Notes under the pieces: generated by a model
Told to the model about the DNA's origin: nothing
Databases searched by the model: none
Seen by the model: the letters and a program-made list of their open reading frames with translations, nothing else
DNA from: Siphonodentalium dalli
Lineage: Eukaryota > Mollusca > Scaphopoda > Gadilida > Siphonodentaliidae
Reading direction: 5' to 3'
Length of the DNA: 64,000 bases
Assembly: GCA_032622095.1 (NCBI GenBank)
Contig: CP136067.1
Span: 49,391,899-49,455,898, forward strand
Shown here: in pieces, positions 53,075-64,000 of the stretch
Layout of the letters: each line of letters starts with the position of its first letter
How positions within the stretch are numbered: position 1 is the stretch's first letter
Translations under genes and position numbers: made by a program

Positions 53075-54710
53075 ACTGACTCAGGGGGGGGGGGTCGGAA
53101 AAAAGTGACATGACATTAGGCTGAACAAACTTTTTTCCGGCTCTTGGGTACCCACCACCCCCCTATTTGAAGGAAAAAATATTTTTTCAAATTTCATGCG
53201 GGGTACCCACCCCCTTTTTACCTCCAAATCTGTAATATCACACCATTTAAGCTTGATGGTCAGTATTACAGTTACCCTATTTCCATTTCTGGTTCTTCTA
53301 AGTCATTCCAACTTTTGTAACAACACGAAACAGGTTCTAAAAAAATACCTGGAAAAACCCAAAATAACACACAGAATACATGTGCTGATCAGTAAATTAT
53401 TGATTGATTCTTCCCCAAATATTGTCCAAAATATTGTCTAAGGTAGCTCATAATGCTCATTATACATGTAAACAAATATAAAAGCATTAGTGTACCTTCT
53501 TTTCATCACAGAAAGTGTAACTTTAGATGTGTCCCATAGTATCACATGAATTTATGTCAATTATGATTTTTGAAAACTTTATTAGGGCAACACCACCTGG
53601 CAATTAACTCTCCAACAATACAGGTATTCAGCTGAAATCCACTATGTATCACAAAACTAATTTTCATTTCCATGAGCTGAGTTCTTGTGCTAGGTACTGT
53701 GCTAAGGCCAGACCCAGGTCAAGCATTCATACAAATACATGTACTGCGTGTAAATAGAAACTTGAAAATAAGACGTCATATGCAGTCTGCAGAATAAGCT
53801 CCAAGGACGGTGAGTTTTGTGATGCTACCCAGCAGAGTGGGCTATAGCATTACCAAATTCACCATATGTGACCCTCATATGTAGCTAGTTCTCCATGGTT
53901 GGTCGAGATCAAAATAGAATGAGGTCGTTAGAGGTTGAATTTGTTGATGCTATGCCGGGTAGTATCGCCAAATTCGCCCTCTGCAGACTTCGATCATTTT
54001 GCTGATGACCAGCACATTATTTTTAGACTTGCATATTATATTAAGTTATATTATATTTTCTTTCCCTTCTTTTCACTCATCTGTTCTGATTTTGTTTATT
54101 CCACTTAGCAGCCTTCTCCATATCTACACATTCAAGGTCTATGTATGCTCGCCCAATCTGTTATCTGGGTCCCACCATCTCAAGATTATTATCTCAGTGA
54201 TATGCGTTGTTGCAGTCGACAGTCCCATGCCAAGTTCCGATACAATTTTGTCTGAGTCATCTGGTCTGATCAGGTATAATGAGTAAATATTAATGAGATA
54301 AATGAATAGCTTTTTTCATTTTATTTATATAAAAGTTTATTCATGTGCTACATAACTGTCCATTTTCATCTGGAACCAGTAGCATTGGTACATGGCAATG
54401 TGATCGGATGTAAAAGGCGAATTCCTGAGAGTTGGTTCGTAATATGGATTTCTGAGAAGCATCATGCCCATATCCACACTAACTACCCCCCCTAAGCACT
54501 GCCCTAAGTGTCATACACACCTTAACAATGATGCTGAACACTTTGAGGCATTTATATTGAAGAAATGTTGTAAGAGGAAAAAATTGCGACCACTCAGGAA
54601 AAAAGTGACTTTTTCGCAGCTGAACCACCCACCCACCCCGGCCTAGTGTATGGAAAACAGTGGATGACCCCCCCCCCCCCCCCCCCCCCCCCCTGACTGA
54701 CTAGTCTTTT
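53075..54710. mobile_element. possible inverted-repeat element with G/C homopolymer ends
   Basis: The left end reads 'actgactgactcag' followed by a G run. The right end is a run of 26 C (54668-54693) followed by 'tgactgactag', its inverted counterpart. 'ggaaaaaagtgac' appears near both ends (about 53097 and 54597). The inside is noncoding and includes two imperfect hairpins (53810-53862 and 53937-53975). This is a weak, similarity-based call. Confidence 0.35.
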
Positions 54711-55712
54711 GAGAGTAGATCGATACCTCTTTCCAAATTGGGTCACTTTCGTTGCCACATTGGCGATTTATTTCCAATTCAAAACAGAAATATTGAAATC
54801 CAACAATGAAACGTGAATGATTGAATTCCCATATGATTTAGGGTCATATACGCGAACCTGAGTAATAATATCTTACCTATAAAATTGGTGTCTTCCGTAT
54901 GAATCTTGATTTTAGTTCTACAAATTTGGATAATGAATTGGATCACCAATCTGACAAAATATTACATCTAGCTATAGATAGGGCTTGGACTCGCAGAAGA
55001 AGCCAATTAATGAGAGAATGTTGTTGCAGCGATAACTGATTTGATTATTAATTTAGTTCAACTACTCTTGGGCAGCTATGATAATTATGGCGATTAAATA
55101 TTCCTTCGTCATTAATTTCCACATGCATAAGTTAGTGAACATTTTCGATTTTCAGATTATGTTATGCCTCCAAAATATCATTAGTAATGCTCATTTCTAG
55201 AACATTAGTTAATATAGGTCGATAACTACGTATAATACTTTTATATGGACTTTATACGTGGCCCAACGTTACCGCATGATGGCTAAACAATAAAGAGCGT
55301 TCAAATGGTTAGTGTTTGTCTCACTTTTTTTGCGGAAAATTGAACACAGCTTCTAGTGCATAATGTGGATTGGTTTTAGAGCATACATGTATAAAGTGTG
55401 TATAACGACAATTGCATGTCTCCATCGACTTATACTGTCCTCACTACCAATACCTGGATTCGGGCAATTGTCAGATAAAAACAATGTATAGTTACAAATA
55501 ACTCACTACGCATATACAGTAATGCTCCTCGGGAAGAGCTTTCCGATGAATGGCAACAAGCCATATTTCCGACTAAATCCTGAAAAGTTACCCATAATTC
55601 TGCTGTGTTTAAGGAGTCGATTACTTAGGGCATTACTGTAGTTAACTGGGAATGTGCATGTTGTAAGTAGTTTGCCGTCCGTATCCTAACACATAAAATA
55701 TTTTTAAAACAT
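54711..55712. repeat. diverged copy of CDC25-array flank
   Basis: 54835-54900 resembles the flank motif with 'gcgaaaacgagtaataatat' (38950). 55165-55260 resembles 29175-29280, and 55280-55515 resembles 29795-29990. No coding content is recognised. Confidence 0.5.
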
Positions 55713-55901
55713 ATGTGCACTTTGATTGGAATTAAAACATATACGGCTCCAGTTGAAATAACGATGAATTCAATGGTCTTGACCCAAGATCTCAATGTGC
55801 CCAAGGCCCCAGGAGACTCGGAAGTCCCAATCGAAAATGGCGACAATCGATCAGGATTCCAACGTCCAATAATTAAGGAGAAGAAAGACGTTGTAATCTA
55901 G
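55713..55901 (+). CDS. possible small coding piece, unknown
   Basis: A 62-codon frame with balanced composition (MVLTQDLNVPKAPGDSEVPI, GFQRPIIKEKKD) ends in TAG. A 'tatacggctccag' acceptor-like site at about 55743-55751 could make it a terminal exon. No family is recognised, and it may be chance. Confidence 0.2.
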   Translation: MCTLIGIKTYTAPVEITMNSMVLTQDLNVPKAPGDSEVPIENGDNRSGFQRPIIKEKKDVVI

Positions 55902-57678
55902 TCGGATTCATTATATCAAAAACAATGGTCGCGCGTTTTCGGAATGTTAAAAGCGATATATATGAGAACGGTTTCTATACCATCAGTGTGTCCATTTTCA
56001 GAATCTACCTGTTTCCAGGTTGACATTTAGTGTAAACAGGTTTTTGTGAGGCTTTAGTTTGTGTACCCCTCTATTTTCCCCCGTCCATCTAGTAATAAAA
56101 ACACGATATTACGCATAGCAAGTTCGGTAAGTGGCTTGTTTTGTTCCGGGAAATTGAAAAACAGGGATAGATCTTGCCAGAAAATTGCATAATTGCATAT
56201 GTTAATGTGAACTTGTATCATAAAATAAAATCAATGAATTGTATGTATGACTGCATTTTCAATTTTCTTTCCCAAATATTAAGATATTGTATATTTTTAA
56301 AAGCAGCTACATCACAGATATACGAACATGAACCATCTACAAGTATATCTTGATCATATGTCACAAACAAAATTCCGATACATCGATTTTTGGTAGAGAT
56401 GTCACAGAAAGGCTAACCCTACCCCACCCTCACTGATTTCACGACAATTCAGATTCCTTTGGTCGAAAAAAATGGTCGGACAATATCGGTATGTTAATCA
56501 CGACATGCGAACGGTTTCTTTATCAATAGCATGTCTACTGTCAGAATCTACCAGTGTCCAGTTGAAATTTTAGTGGAACAAGTGTTTTTTGGAATGTTTT
56601 AAGAATTTAAAGAGCGTTTTCTTATTATACAATATTAATCCTCATAATTAGCCTTCTAGTGGACTGTGCGAGTTGAAGTTAACAAAAATATTAAATATGG
56701 GGGTCCACTTTCAGAGTCGACCTGTTTCCAGTCTGACATTTTAGTGGAAACAAGTTTTTTGGACGGTATTAAAAATTTAAAGAGCGTTTCCTAGTTATAA
56801 AAATATATATCACATATATCAAGTATGACTCTGAAATGTATTTTTGAGAATGTTGGTGTCGTCAGATAAGACTCCGCCGGTATAGTACTACAGTTGCGAT
56901 CAAATTTAACATTGAATCCTATGACAATTTACTCAAATGTTCATAGTGATGTCACTTAATGGCTATCATATATGCATGGGTCTTACATGTAATCAACTGT
57001 AACTATGTGTGGTTTTACAAAAGTAACGCGCATTATAGTCAGGGCACCAGATACAGTGATTGATAAATATTTGGTTTACATGCATTACTCAGTGATAATT
57101 CCATGCACTATTATATACAATGTAAAGTTGATCAAGACTAAAGTTTCAGGATGTCATTTTAAATTGATTGGTGGTGTTTTTTAATAAAATGAAAAAATGG
57201 ATGTTTAATGCCAGGACGAAGTACCACATAATTAGGAGTTGTGTGGTAACAAATTTACAAGTCATATTTATGTAAGTGTCCGTCACTGTTTGTTAAAAGT
57301 GTTTGGTCATGTCATTACGGTGCTTATGGGTCATGTAATTACGGTGCTTATGTGTCATTCTGTTTTACTATTAAATTTGGATAAACCCGACCAGCATTAA
57401 CGTAACAAAAACTCACCTATGCCTATGATATGTTCAGCAATACGTACATGTAGGGTGGTATTGTTTCAAATTTTGAAACAATGTTATCATGTCCATATGT
57501 AATGCTAAACATTGCTAGGCATATATTAGTTGTTCTTCTATAAATCCTAGTCGGGTTTATCCAAATTGGGAGTTGAAAATATGTTGATCTGATAAAGAAG
57601 ACACTTTCTCTGTCCATTCAATACATCGGCCCCGGGATACATGTTTCACATACTAAATTAACATCTTAGTCAACATAA
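55902..57678. repeat. dispersed short repeats, no gene
   Basis: Three related units (about 55975-56050, 56525-56610 and 56705-56790) share 'agaatctacctgtttcca', a following 'attttagtggaaacaag' and 'aatttaaagagcgttt'. The TGTTTCCA and TGGAAACA words can pair as a hairpin. A 24-base unit with 'attacggtgcttatg' is doubled at 57310-57355. No gene is seen. Confidence 0.5.
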
Positions 57679-58399
57679 AAAATCATTCTTCCACGCTACT
57701 TTAAAATCGTGGAATGACATACCCACAGAAATAACAGATGCCGAATCTATCGCAGACTTCAAATTTTATCTCGAATTAATAGATCCTACAGTAAAACAAC
57801 CATCATACTTCTATACAGGTCGTAGAACGCTTAATGTCGCCCATGCCAAATTGCGTAACAAATGCAGCAGCCTACGTTCCGATATGTTCCAAAATTATAT
57901 CTCTGACAGCCCCCAATGCCATTGTGGAAATCCATGCGAAGATACTTACCACAACCTCTGGGCGTGTCCCCTATTTCACACCGAACGAATGGAAATGTGT
58001 CAAAAATTATACCAAGAAGGACTGAAAATTACACATATCAATGATTTACTTCTCGGAATTCCCGATATCTCAAATAGAAGAAACAAAATTCTCTTCAAAA
58101 TAGTCCATCGATATATAACAGCGACTAAACGATTCGAAGTCGGATAATCAAACGCATTTCAGAATAGCCACAAAAAGCAAATTAGTCACAAATCGGTTTT
58201 GGCACCTCCCACCCCAAACCCCGAACCCACTCATTTGTAAATGTAAATATGTTTAACCTATATATGATTTTTAATCTCTCCTTCAATATTTTGTATGAAT
58301 AATATTATTGTAAACAGGGAGAGGGGCAAAGTAAGTTTTGTAACTTGTCCCCAATCCCTTTTGTATTATTCGATATACAAATAAAATATGTTTAAAGTA
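57679..58399 (+). mobile_element. 5'-truncated L2-like retrotransposon with 11-bp target duplication
   Basis: Flanked by agtcaacataa at 57668-57678 and 58400-58410. The plus strand encodes only the ORF2 end, followed by a 3' region ending in 'ataaaatatgtttaaagta'. Confidence 0.88.
57690..58147 (+). pseudogene. retrotransposon ORF2 C-terminal fragment
   Basis: The frame reads LKSWNDIPTEITDAESIADF, then HAKLRNKCSSLRSDMFQNYI, a Cys/His cluster CHCGNPCEDTYHNLWAC and ends ITATKRFEVG-stop. It is the same region as the C-terminal end of L2 element 1 but a clearly different family. Confidence 0.8.
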
Positions 58400-58494
58400 A
58401 GTCAACATAACAAATTGTCAGTATAAATAGGCAAGACATCACTGGACACTTTCCAAGAGAGAAGTTATTTATAAGACATATGTGCATTATGTGA

Positions 58495-58956
58495 TTGGAA
58501 AGAAAACTTGCAATTACAGCACAGCAGGAACAAGCCGAACGTGTGGTAAAGCGAAGCCGGGTGATTCTGGAGGATGGTTCCGTTGGTGACAAAGTGGCAG
58601 TTCCCATTCCATCTGTTCACATGGGCCGTGGTGATCCAAGAATCATTTTGGGTGTTATCACAGCTGTAGACAATGGACAATATACCTTAGGTTGCCATTC
58701 GGGTATTCTGAAGGGAAAATACAGTTGACACCAGTTTCATTTGTGTCCCCAGCGGCTTCTGAGTGACTCAGACATCAACAGTTATAGCAGTGTGTCCCTT
58801 CGACAAGCCAACAAAAAAGAGTCTCAACACGGTGGTCAGGGTTTCGTGAAGTGCAATTGCAATGGACCTAAGAGATGTAAGCGATGTGCTTGTTTCAAGC
58901 ATAATGTTTTATGCAATTGCAGATGTCATAACAGTGTCAATTGTTCTAATAAATAA
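58495..58956 (+). pseudogene. KRBA2-like integrase-derived protein, C-terminal fragment with one stop
   Basis: The frame reads QAERVVKRSRVILEDGSVGD, then MGRGDPRIILGVITAVDNGQ, KGKYS, a TGA at 58726-58728, and continues HQFHLCPQRLLSD to a Cys-rich tail FVKCNCNGPKRCKRCACFKH and CNCRCHNSVNCSNK. From family knowledge this matches the C terminus of KRAB-A domain-containing 2-like proteins, which derive from integrase-bearing transposons. The integrase core is not visible upstream. The stop is a likely CGA to TGA change. Confidence 0.75.
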
Positions 58957-59059
58957 TATTATGTGTTGCATGTTTTGATTATTCATTTTTGTTATAATAA
59001 ACATAAATAAATATGAAATATCGTTCAGTTATTTAAAAAAAAAACCCATAAATACTCTT
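58957..59059. other. 3' flank of integrase fragment
   Basis: Contains 'aataaacataaataaat', a possible polyadenylation region shortly after the stop codon. Nothing else is seen. Confidence 0.3.
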
Positions 59060-59201
59060 CAGTCATTTGGCCAAATGACTGGTGGTGAATTTCAGTCATC
59101 TGGCCAAATGACTGAAAATTTTAAGCATTTGGCCAAATGACTGGCGGTCACAGGCATTTCACCAAATGACTGAAAATTTTAGGCATTTGGCCAAATGACT
59201 G
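59060..59201. repeat. array of five copies of a 22-bp palindrome
   Basis: The first copy (59060-59081) is a perfect palindrome with arm cagtcatttgg. Four more, slightly changed or trimmed, follow at 59093-59114, 59125-59143, 59153-59172 and 59183-59201. Units are spaced about 30-33 bases, centre to centre. A protein-binding array or a transposon subterminal repeat is possible. Confidence 0.92.
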
Positions 59202-59821
59202 ATTTGACATATTGACTGTAACATATATATCACAACACATTAAGATGTAAATGGCACAGTGCGTGGACAAAGCTTAAAGAAGATTTGCATACGAACCACG
59301 ATTAATGGGATAGAATAATAATGACACTTGTTAATTTTACCATGTAGTCCAGGATATATTGGTCGACCTCTGCACCCCCCCCCCCCCCAGGACTGAACTT
59401 CACACCACTAATTTTCATCCTTAAGGTCTCCTCTAATTTTTTTCACTTGTTAACAAGAAAAAAAAGTGGCCGCAGAGACTCCAGACAAGATGGCGTCCAT
59501 CATGGCGGCCATTTTTTTTTAATGCACCAGGTCTCTTTGATCGCCATTATAGTAAAGATGATAGCATATGCGGTCTTGTTTTCCGCTCGATTCGTTATGC
59601 TAATATACAACCCTTACAAATTAGCCAAAAATCCGACACCAGAATCCAATATGGCGGCCAAGATGGCCGCCGAAATGTGAAAATATGCTATTTTTCTGAC
59701 ATGTTACCACCTTTCGTTTGTCTCGGTGGGAAAATGTTAGAATTTTTGCGTCATGTTATACATTTATCATATAGAGGTGTCATTGGCGAACACACGGGGA
59801 CCATAATATGCATTCATTGCG
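59202..59821. other. no gene recognised
   Basis: Contains a C run (59377-59388), a T run (59511-59520) and 'aagatggcgtcc/atggcggcc' words at 59490 and 59650 like those in the palindrome arm beyond. No open frame resembles a known protein. Confidence 0.35.
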
Positions 59822-61927
59822 GGATATTTTTGTCCGATATCACGTTTTCCCCAAATGCCGGTATCATAGGTCAAAGCCGAATCTCCGTTAATAACGCGAT
59901 GTTATGTTTCGAATCAATGAATGTTATTGCTATTATAACAACACACATGCATATATATTTGCAGGAGATACTCGAGCTAGGATTCCTCTTATACCTGAGT
60001 TGAGGAATATTTACCCAAATCCAAGATGGCGGCCAAAATAGCCACCATAAATAAAAAATCGCCGAAAATCGCTGATTTTAACATCAGTGAGCATTATTGT
60101 CATGACAACTCCACACCTGCTTACTATTGTAAGTTGGGAACACTTAGGCGAAGAACTTTCCTTGTACTATATTCAAATAAAAGTCCCCCAAATCCAAAAT
60201 GGCGCCCACAATGGCGGACAGATTTTGAAAAATCACCGAAATTTCCTCATATTCACATCATTGGGCATTATTGTCGAGACAACTCCATCCATGCGTACAG
60301 TTGAGTTGGAAATACTGAGGTGAAGTAATTACCTTACATCTCATGCAAGAAATGGTTTTCCAAATCGAAGATGGTGGCCAAAATGGCGACCGAAATTTGA
60401 AAACACGCCTACATTCCTTTACTTTCTTAGGATGGGCGTTATTGTTTCGCGATTTCTACCCACCATTACATGTTGATATGTATGAATTATTCATTAGGGT
60501 TTGGCAAGTGATACTCACAGTCAATATGGCGGCCAAACTGGCAGGCAGAAATTGAAATGAAGCCGATATTATCACATACTAATTTCAACTTTTTGTCATA
60601 ATATTGATTTGTATAAACGAAACGGTACATAATATAAGCCATCTATTAGTTCCAATGCAAGTCGTAGCCTTTTGGAAGGATGAAAACCCACAATCGCAAT
60701 GTGGCATTTCAAAATCCATTCTCCACTAAGGGCTCATACTGGCCGTAACCGTATATAGGTGCGCCGAATAGTCATATTATGACTTCCAAGAATCAAAACA
60801 ACAGTACCTGATCTTATTCTGAATTGCCACATTCAGTATTATCTAGACTCGTTTCCATCTCTTCGTCAGATTAATCTATTTCACTCACAACAACAGTTCA
60901 CTACTCTTCTTTGTAGGAGTGTGCCACTAATCGGAATGTTTCAAACAATACATATGCCGGTGTCCAGCTCACGTGTTTGTTTCGAAAACTTGGAATTCTT
61001 AGCGAGCTTCATTCGTGGTATAGCTTGTGGTATAATTCAGATGCTACATATGGGGTATATGCGTCATCTTGTGCGATACACTATAAAGGTATTCGGTCGA
61101 TGCGTATACTAGCTTTCAGAAGGACCTATCTATCTGCGTATTGTCAGCTTTAGTGACCTAATGGGGATAACAACGTGTACACCTGGTGATCTTCCCAAAC
61201 AGCCACTTCTCGATATATGGTTTATCAATTCACATACTCATCTAATGCACTGACGTACCCGGACAACTTCTGTATATGGCTTCGAATGTTGAAAGCCCGA
61301 CATTTAACGAATGTATTTCTGCCTAGGCGTAGCCGTAGAAGACCATAATGCATAATATACCCAAACTCCTTGAAAATGATCATAAGAACAAGCTTGTTGG
61401 CGTCCAGCAATCGTTTCACCGAACATATCCAATCAGATGATAATACACACGGTGCTAGTTTGTGGGTATGTGTCATGACAGTGTAATTGAAATTGGACCA
61501 TGACTGCACCGCCCCTCATTTTGTTATGATTTAGATTCCGACAGGATCTCATGTGTGGTTTGGCCTTCCTTGTATGCTAAGAGTGTATGTTCCCATCAGT
61601 TTGGAAGCCGTTCTTAAACAACTGGACCAGGAGTATGCCATTGGCTACTGCTGTATAAGCCCCACCAAGACTGGGGTGTAGTCTTAAAGGCGATACCTTT
61701 GATAGTTGGTTGATATGTCATGATCACGCTGGGTGGTATGGTTCAAGAATGTACAAATGCCATCAACAAAAGGGTGAAATGTTCAACGCGAAGAACATCC
61801 AGAGGAATGTTACGTTGATGAGCTCTTGCATTCAGTTCAACAAACGTTGGTACACCAAGTGATTTCTTGGTAACATCACAAATGCGACCATTTTCCTGCA
61901 TGAGATATTAACTACTATATTCTAAAG

Positions 61928-61967
<40 letters not shown>

Positions 61968-64000
61968 CTATATATATATATATATATATATATAAAGCTA
62001 TATGGTCATAAAGGTCGCGTTCCCCAACGTCCACAGCCATTGCCATCGAGACTGTAAATTGTTCTTTAAAGACATAGTGAAATAAATGCACCACAGTTCC
62101 TGACATTTTCTTGAATAATATCGCCCACATACTGACCCTAACCCCGAGAGAGGATAACAAAACACGCATACATTCATGCTTTTAAGACATTATCCATTAG
62201 TCCATCCGACTGTTTTGAGGGAGGCTAGCATAGTATTATCCAGGCAAAAGTGTACGTAGTTGAATCAGAAAGGCTTCGAAACGGATGTGGAAATACAATC
62301 TTACCACACCAAATAAACCGACACGCATGCCATTCGATATCTTAAACATGCACCAGGTGTAGGGGTGGTGTATACAGTGGCCCATTTCATTCCCAGTATC
62401 ATGGCGCATGTCCACAAACTAGCACCGCGAGCATTGTTCTTCTCTGCTGGGAGATATTCGACGAGACAACTGCGGGGCGTCACACAGTTTGCTTCGGATA
62501 ATGGTCAAGAAGTGTGGGTAGTCTGTACACTAGGGTCTTCTCCTTAGCAGATAGATATCTGTCCAAGGGAATGAGACAGCTAGCAACCTTCGAAACACTG
62601 TCGAAGTTGTCCACATATGTCAATGCGTTCGCTGAGTTTGTGAGTTGATAAACCATCAATTGAGAAGTGAATAGCTAACTGGATCGCCAGGTGTACATGT
62701 CGTTATCCCATGGGGTATGAGACACATACATAGAGATGACCTTCTGTAAGCTGGTATTGTATACTCATCGGCCATATGCCTTCCTAGTTCAAGATGACGC
62801 ACAAATATCATATTTAGCAAATATTTAAAATCGTAAGCTAGACACCGGGAAATGAATTGTTTGAAACGTTATGATTAGAGGGACCCTACTCCCAGGAAGT
62901 GGTGAATAATTTGTCGGTGTGAGCGACCTAGATTTATCAGACAAAGAAATGGAAGCTGGTCCAGATAATTATGGACGTGACGTGGCAAATCAGAATCTGT
63001 TATCAGGTAATTGTTCTGATATAACTATTCGGCGCACCTCGCTTACGGCCATTATCGGTGCTAAGTGGAGACTGGATTTCGAAATGCCACATCACGATAT
63101 TAATGGTGGTTTTTCATCTTTCCAGAAGGATACGAGCTATGTTATGTGTTTTTATACCTTTAAGTTGAACTAGCAGATGGTTTATGTACAGTTTCGTCCA
63201 TACATACCGATATTATGACAAAAAATTGAAATTAAAATGAGAAAATATCGATTTATTTTCAATTTCTATCCGCCAATTTAGCAGCGATCTTGGCTGTTAG
63301 TATCAATTGCCAAACCCTAATGAATACTTCATATCACTATTCCATATCAACATGTAATGGTGGATAGAAATCGCGAAACAATAACGCCCATCCTAAGAAA
63401 GTAAAGGAATGTAGACTTGTTTTCAAAATTCGGTCGCCATTTTGGCCGCCATCTTCAATTGGGAAAACCATTTCTTGCATGAGATGTAAGGTAATTACTT
63501 CACCTCAGTATTTCCAACTCAACTGTACGCATGGATGAAGTTGTCTCGACAATAATGCCCAATGATGTGAATATGAGGGAATTTCCGTGATTTTTCAAAA
63601 TATGTCCGCCATTGTGGGCGCCATTTTGAATTTGGGGGACTTTTGTTTGGATATGGTACAAGGAAAGTTCTTCACCTAAGTGTTCCCAACTTACAATAGT
63701 AAGCAGGTGTGGAGTTGTCATGACAATAATGCTCATTGATGTTAAAATCAGCGATTTTCGGCGATTTTTTATTTCTGGTGTCCATTTTGGCCGCCATCTT
63801 GGATTTGGGTAAATATTCCTCAACTCAGGTATAAGAGGAATCCTAGTTCGAGTATCTACTGCAAATATGTATGCATGTGTGTTGCTATAATAGCAATAAC
63901 ATTCATTGATTCGAAACATAACATCGCGTTATTAACGGAGATTCGGCTTTGACCTATGATACCGGCATTTGGGGAAAACGTGATATCGGACAAAAATATC
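59822..64000. repeat. large diverged inverted repeat (palindrome) running off the window
   Basis: The left arm reads outward from about 61500 to 59822, and the right arm from about 62390 to 64000. Matched pairs: 59826-59865 with 63961-64000, 60340-60400 with 63420-63490, 60690-60770 with 63010-63100, 60845-60900 with 62905-62965, 61140-61290 with 62590-62720, and 61435-61470 with 62395-62425. Pair midpoints fall at 61.91-61.93 kb, beside the (TA)n tract. The outer arm contains 'aaatggcggccaag' words. No recognised gene is present; short arm-internal frames (for example HKLAPCVLSS and HKLAPRALFF) resemble each other because the arms do. Confidence 0.85.
61928..61995. repeat. (TA)n microsatellite at the palindrome centre
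   Basis: An almost uninterrupted TA run, broken by 'gc' at 61967. It lies at the symmetry centre of the large inverted repeat. Confidence 0.95.

Noticed and set aside
59060..59201. CRISPR-like array
   Set aside because: Spacers are 10-12 bases, partly shared, the units are palindromes, and the genome is eukaryotic.
1..64000. tRNA, rRNA or spliceosomal RNA genes
   Set aside because: I looked for TGGTTCGA-type B boxes and snRNA core words and saw no convincing cloverleaf or snRNA; a covariance-model search would be decisive.

Overview
This is a gene-poor, AT-rich, intron-bearing animal genome window packed with transposable-element debris. The mix suggests a marine lophotrochozoan, most likely a mollusc: L2/CR1-type retrotransposons with a 2A-like leader, tandem-repeat-bearing Helitron-like elements, a KRBA2-type integrase fragment, Ty3/gypsy remains and many tacatgta-type words. 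Echinoderms and amphioxus also carry 2A-type elements, so the phylum is an inference.

The host content is an array of CDC25-type dual-specificity phosphatase genes, all on the minus strand and all with the same exon phases. Copy B (35480 down to 32054) has six open exons with canonical GT/AG sites, including the rhodanese core [11 protein letters not shown] and the catalytic loop [11 protein letters not shown] could not find its initiating exon. Copy A (41042 to 39379) is a 5'-truncated pseudogene with a stop in the core motif and a lost donor site. Copy C (21316 to 1386) is spread over 20 kb by insertions, carries two frameshifts and lacks exon 3. A fourth piece, D (28451-28939), is an exon 3 fragment between two 226-bp direct repeats. 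Flanking blocks are duplicated along with the genes, so the array grew by segmental duplication, and intact paralogues act as empty-site references for several insertions.

Layout: 1-1385 is the 3' flank of copy C. 1945-10580 is an 8.6-kb L2-type element with a 12-bp target duplication, ORF1, and an ORF2 with a GDVETNPGP leader, endonuclease and RT. 11.3-14.1 kb holds Helitron-like and tandem repeats. 15.6-19.15 kb is a second, broken L2 copy with another retrotransposon fragment inside it. 19554-21030 is two head-to-tail Helitron-like elements. 23.0-24.8 kb is a decayed jockey/I-type RT. 25.3-27.6 kb and 36.0-36.5 kb hold three copies of an unrecognised basic ORF family (MDLIPEA). 27.8-29.2 kb is a repeated 5'-region family and fragment D. 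29.4-41.1 kb holds CDC25 copies B and A with duplicated flanks and one dated retrotransposon insertion. 41.3-46.6 kb holds a retrotransposon tail, a gypsy element lacking its RT palm, and a Tc1/mariner relic with 255-bp inverted repeats. 47.3-51.6 kb has tandem repeats, ORF1/endonuclease fragments and a perfect 43-bp hairpin. 51.6-57.4 kb is mostly anonymous noncoding sequence. 57.7-59.2 kb holds a retrotransposon fragment with an 11-bp duplication, a KRBA2-like C terminus and a palindrome array. 59.8 kb to the end is a diverged palindrome of more than 4 kb centred on a (TA)n tract.

No bacterial-style operons, CRISPR arrays, rRNA or tRNA genes were seen. The genes do not form a pathway; the theme is a cell-cycle phosphatase array colonised and partly dismantled by mobile elements.
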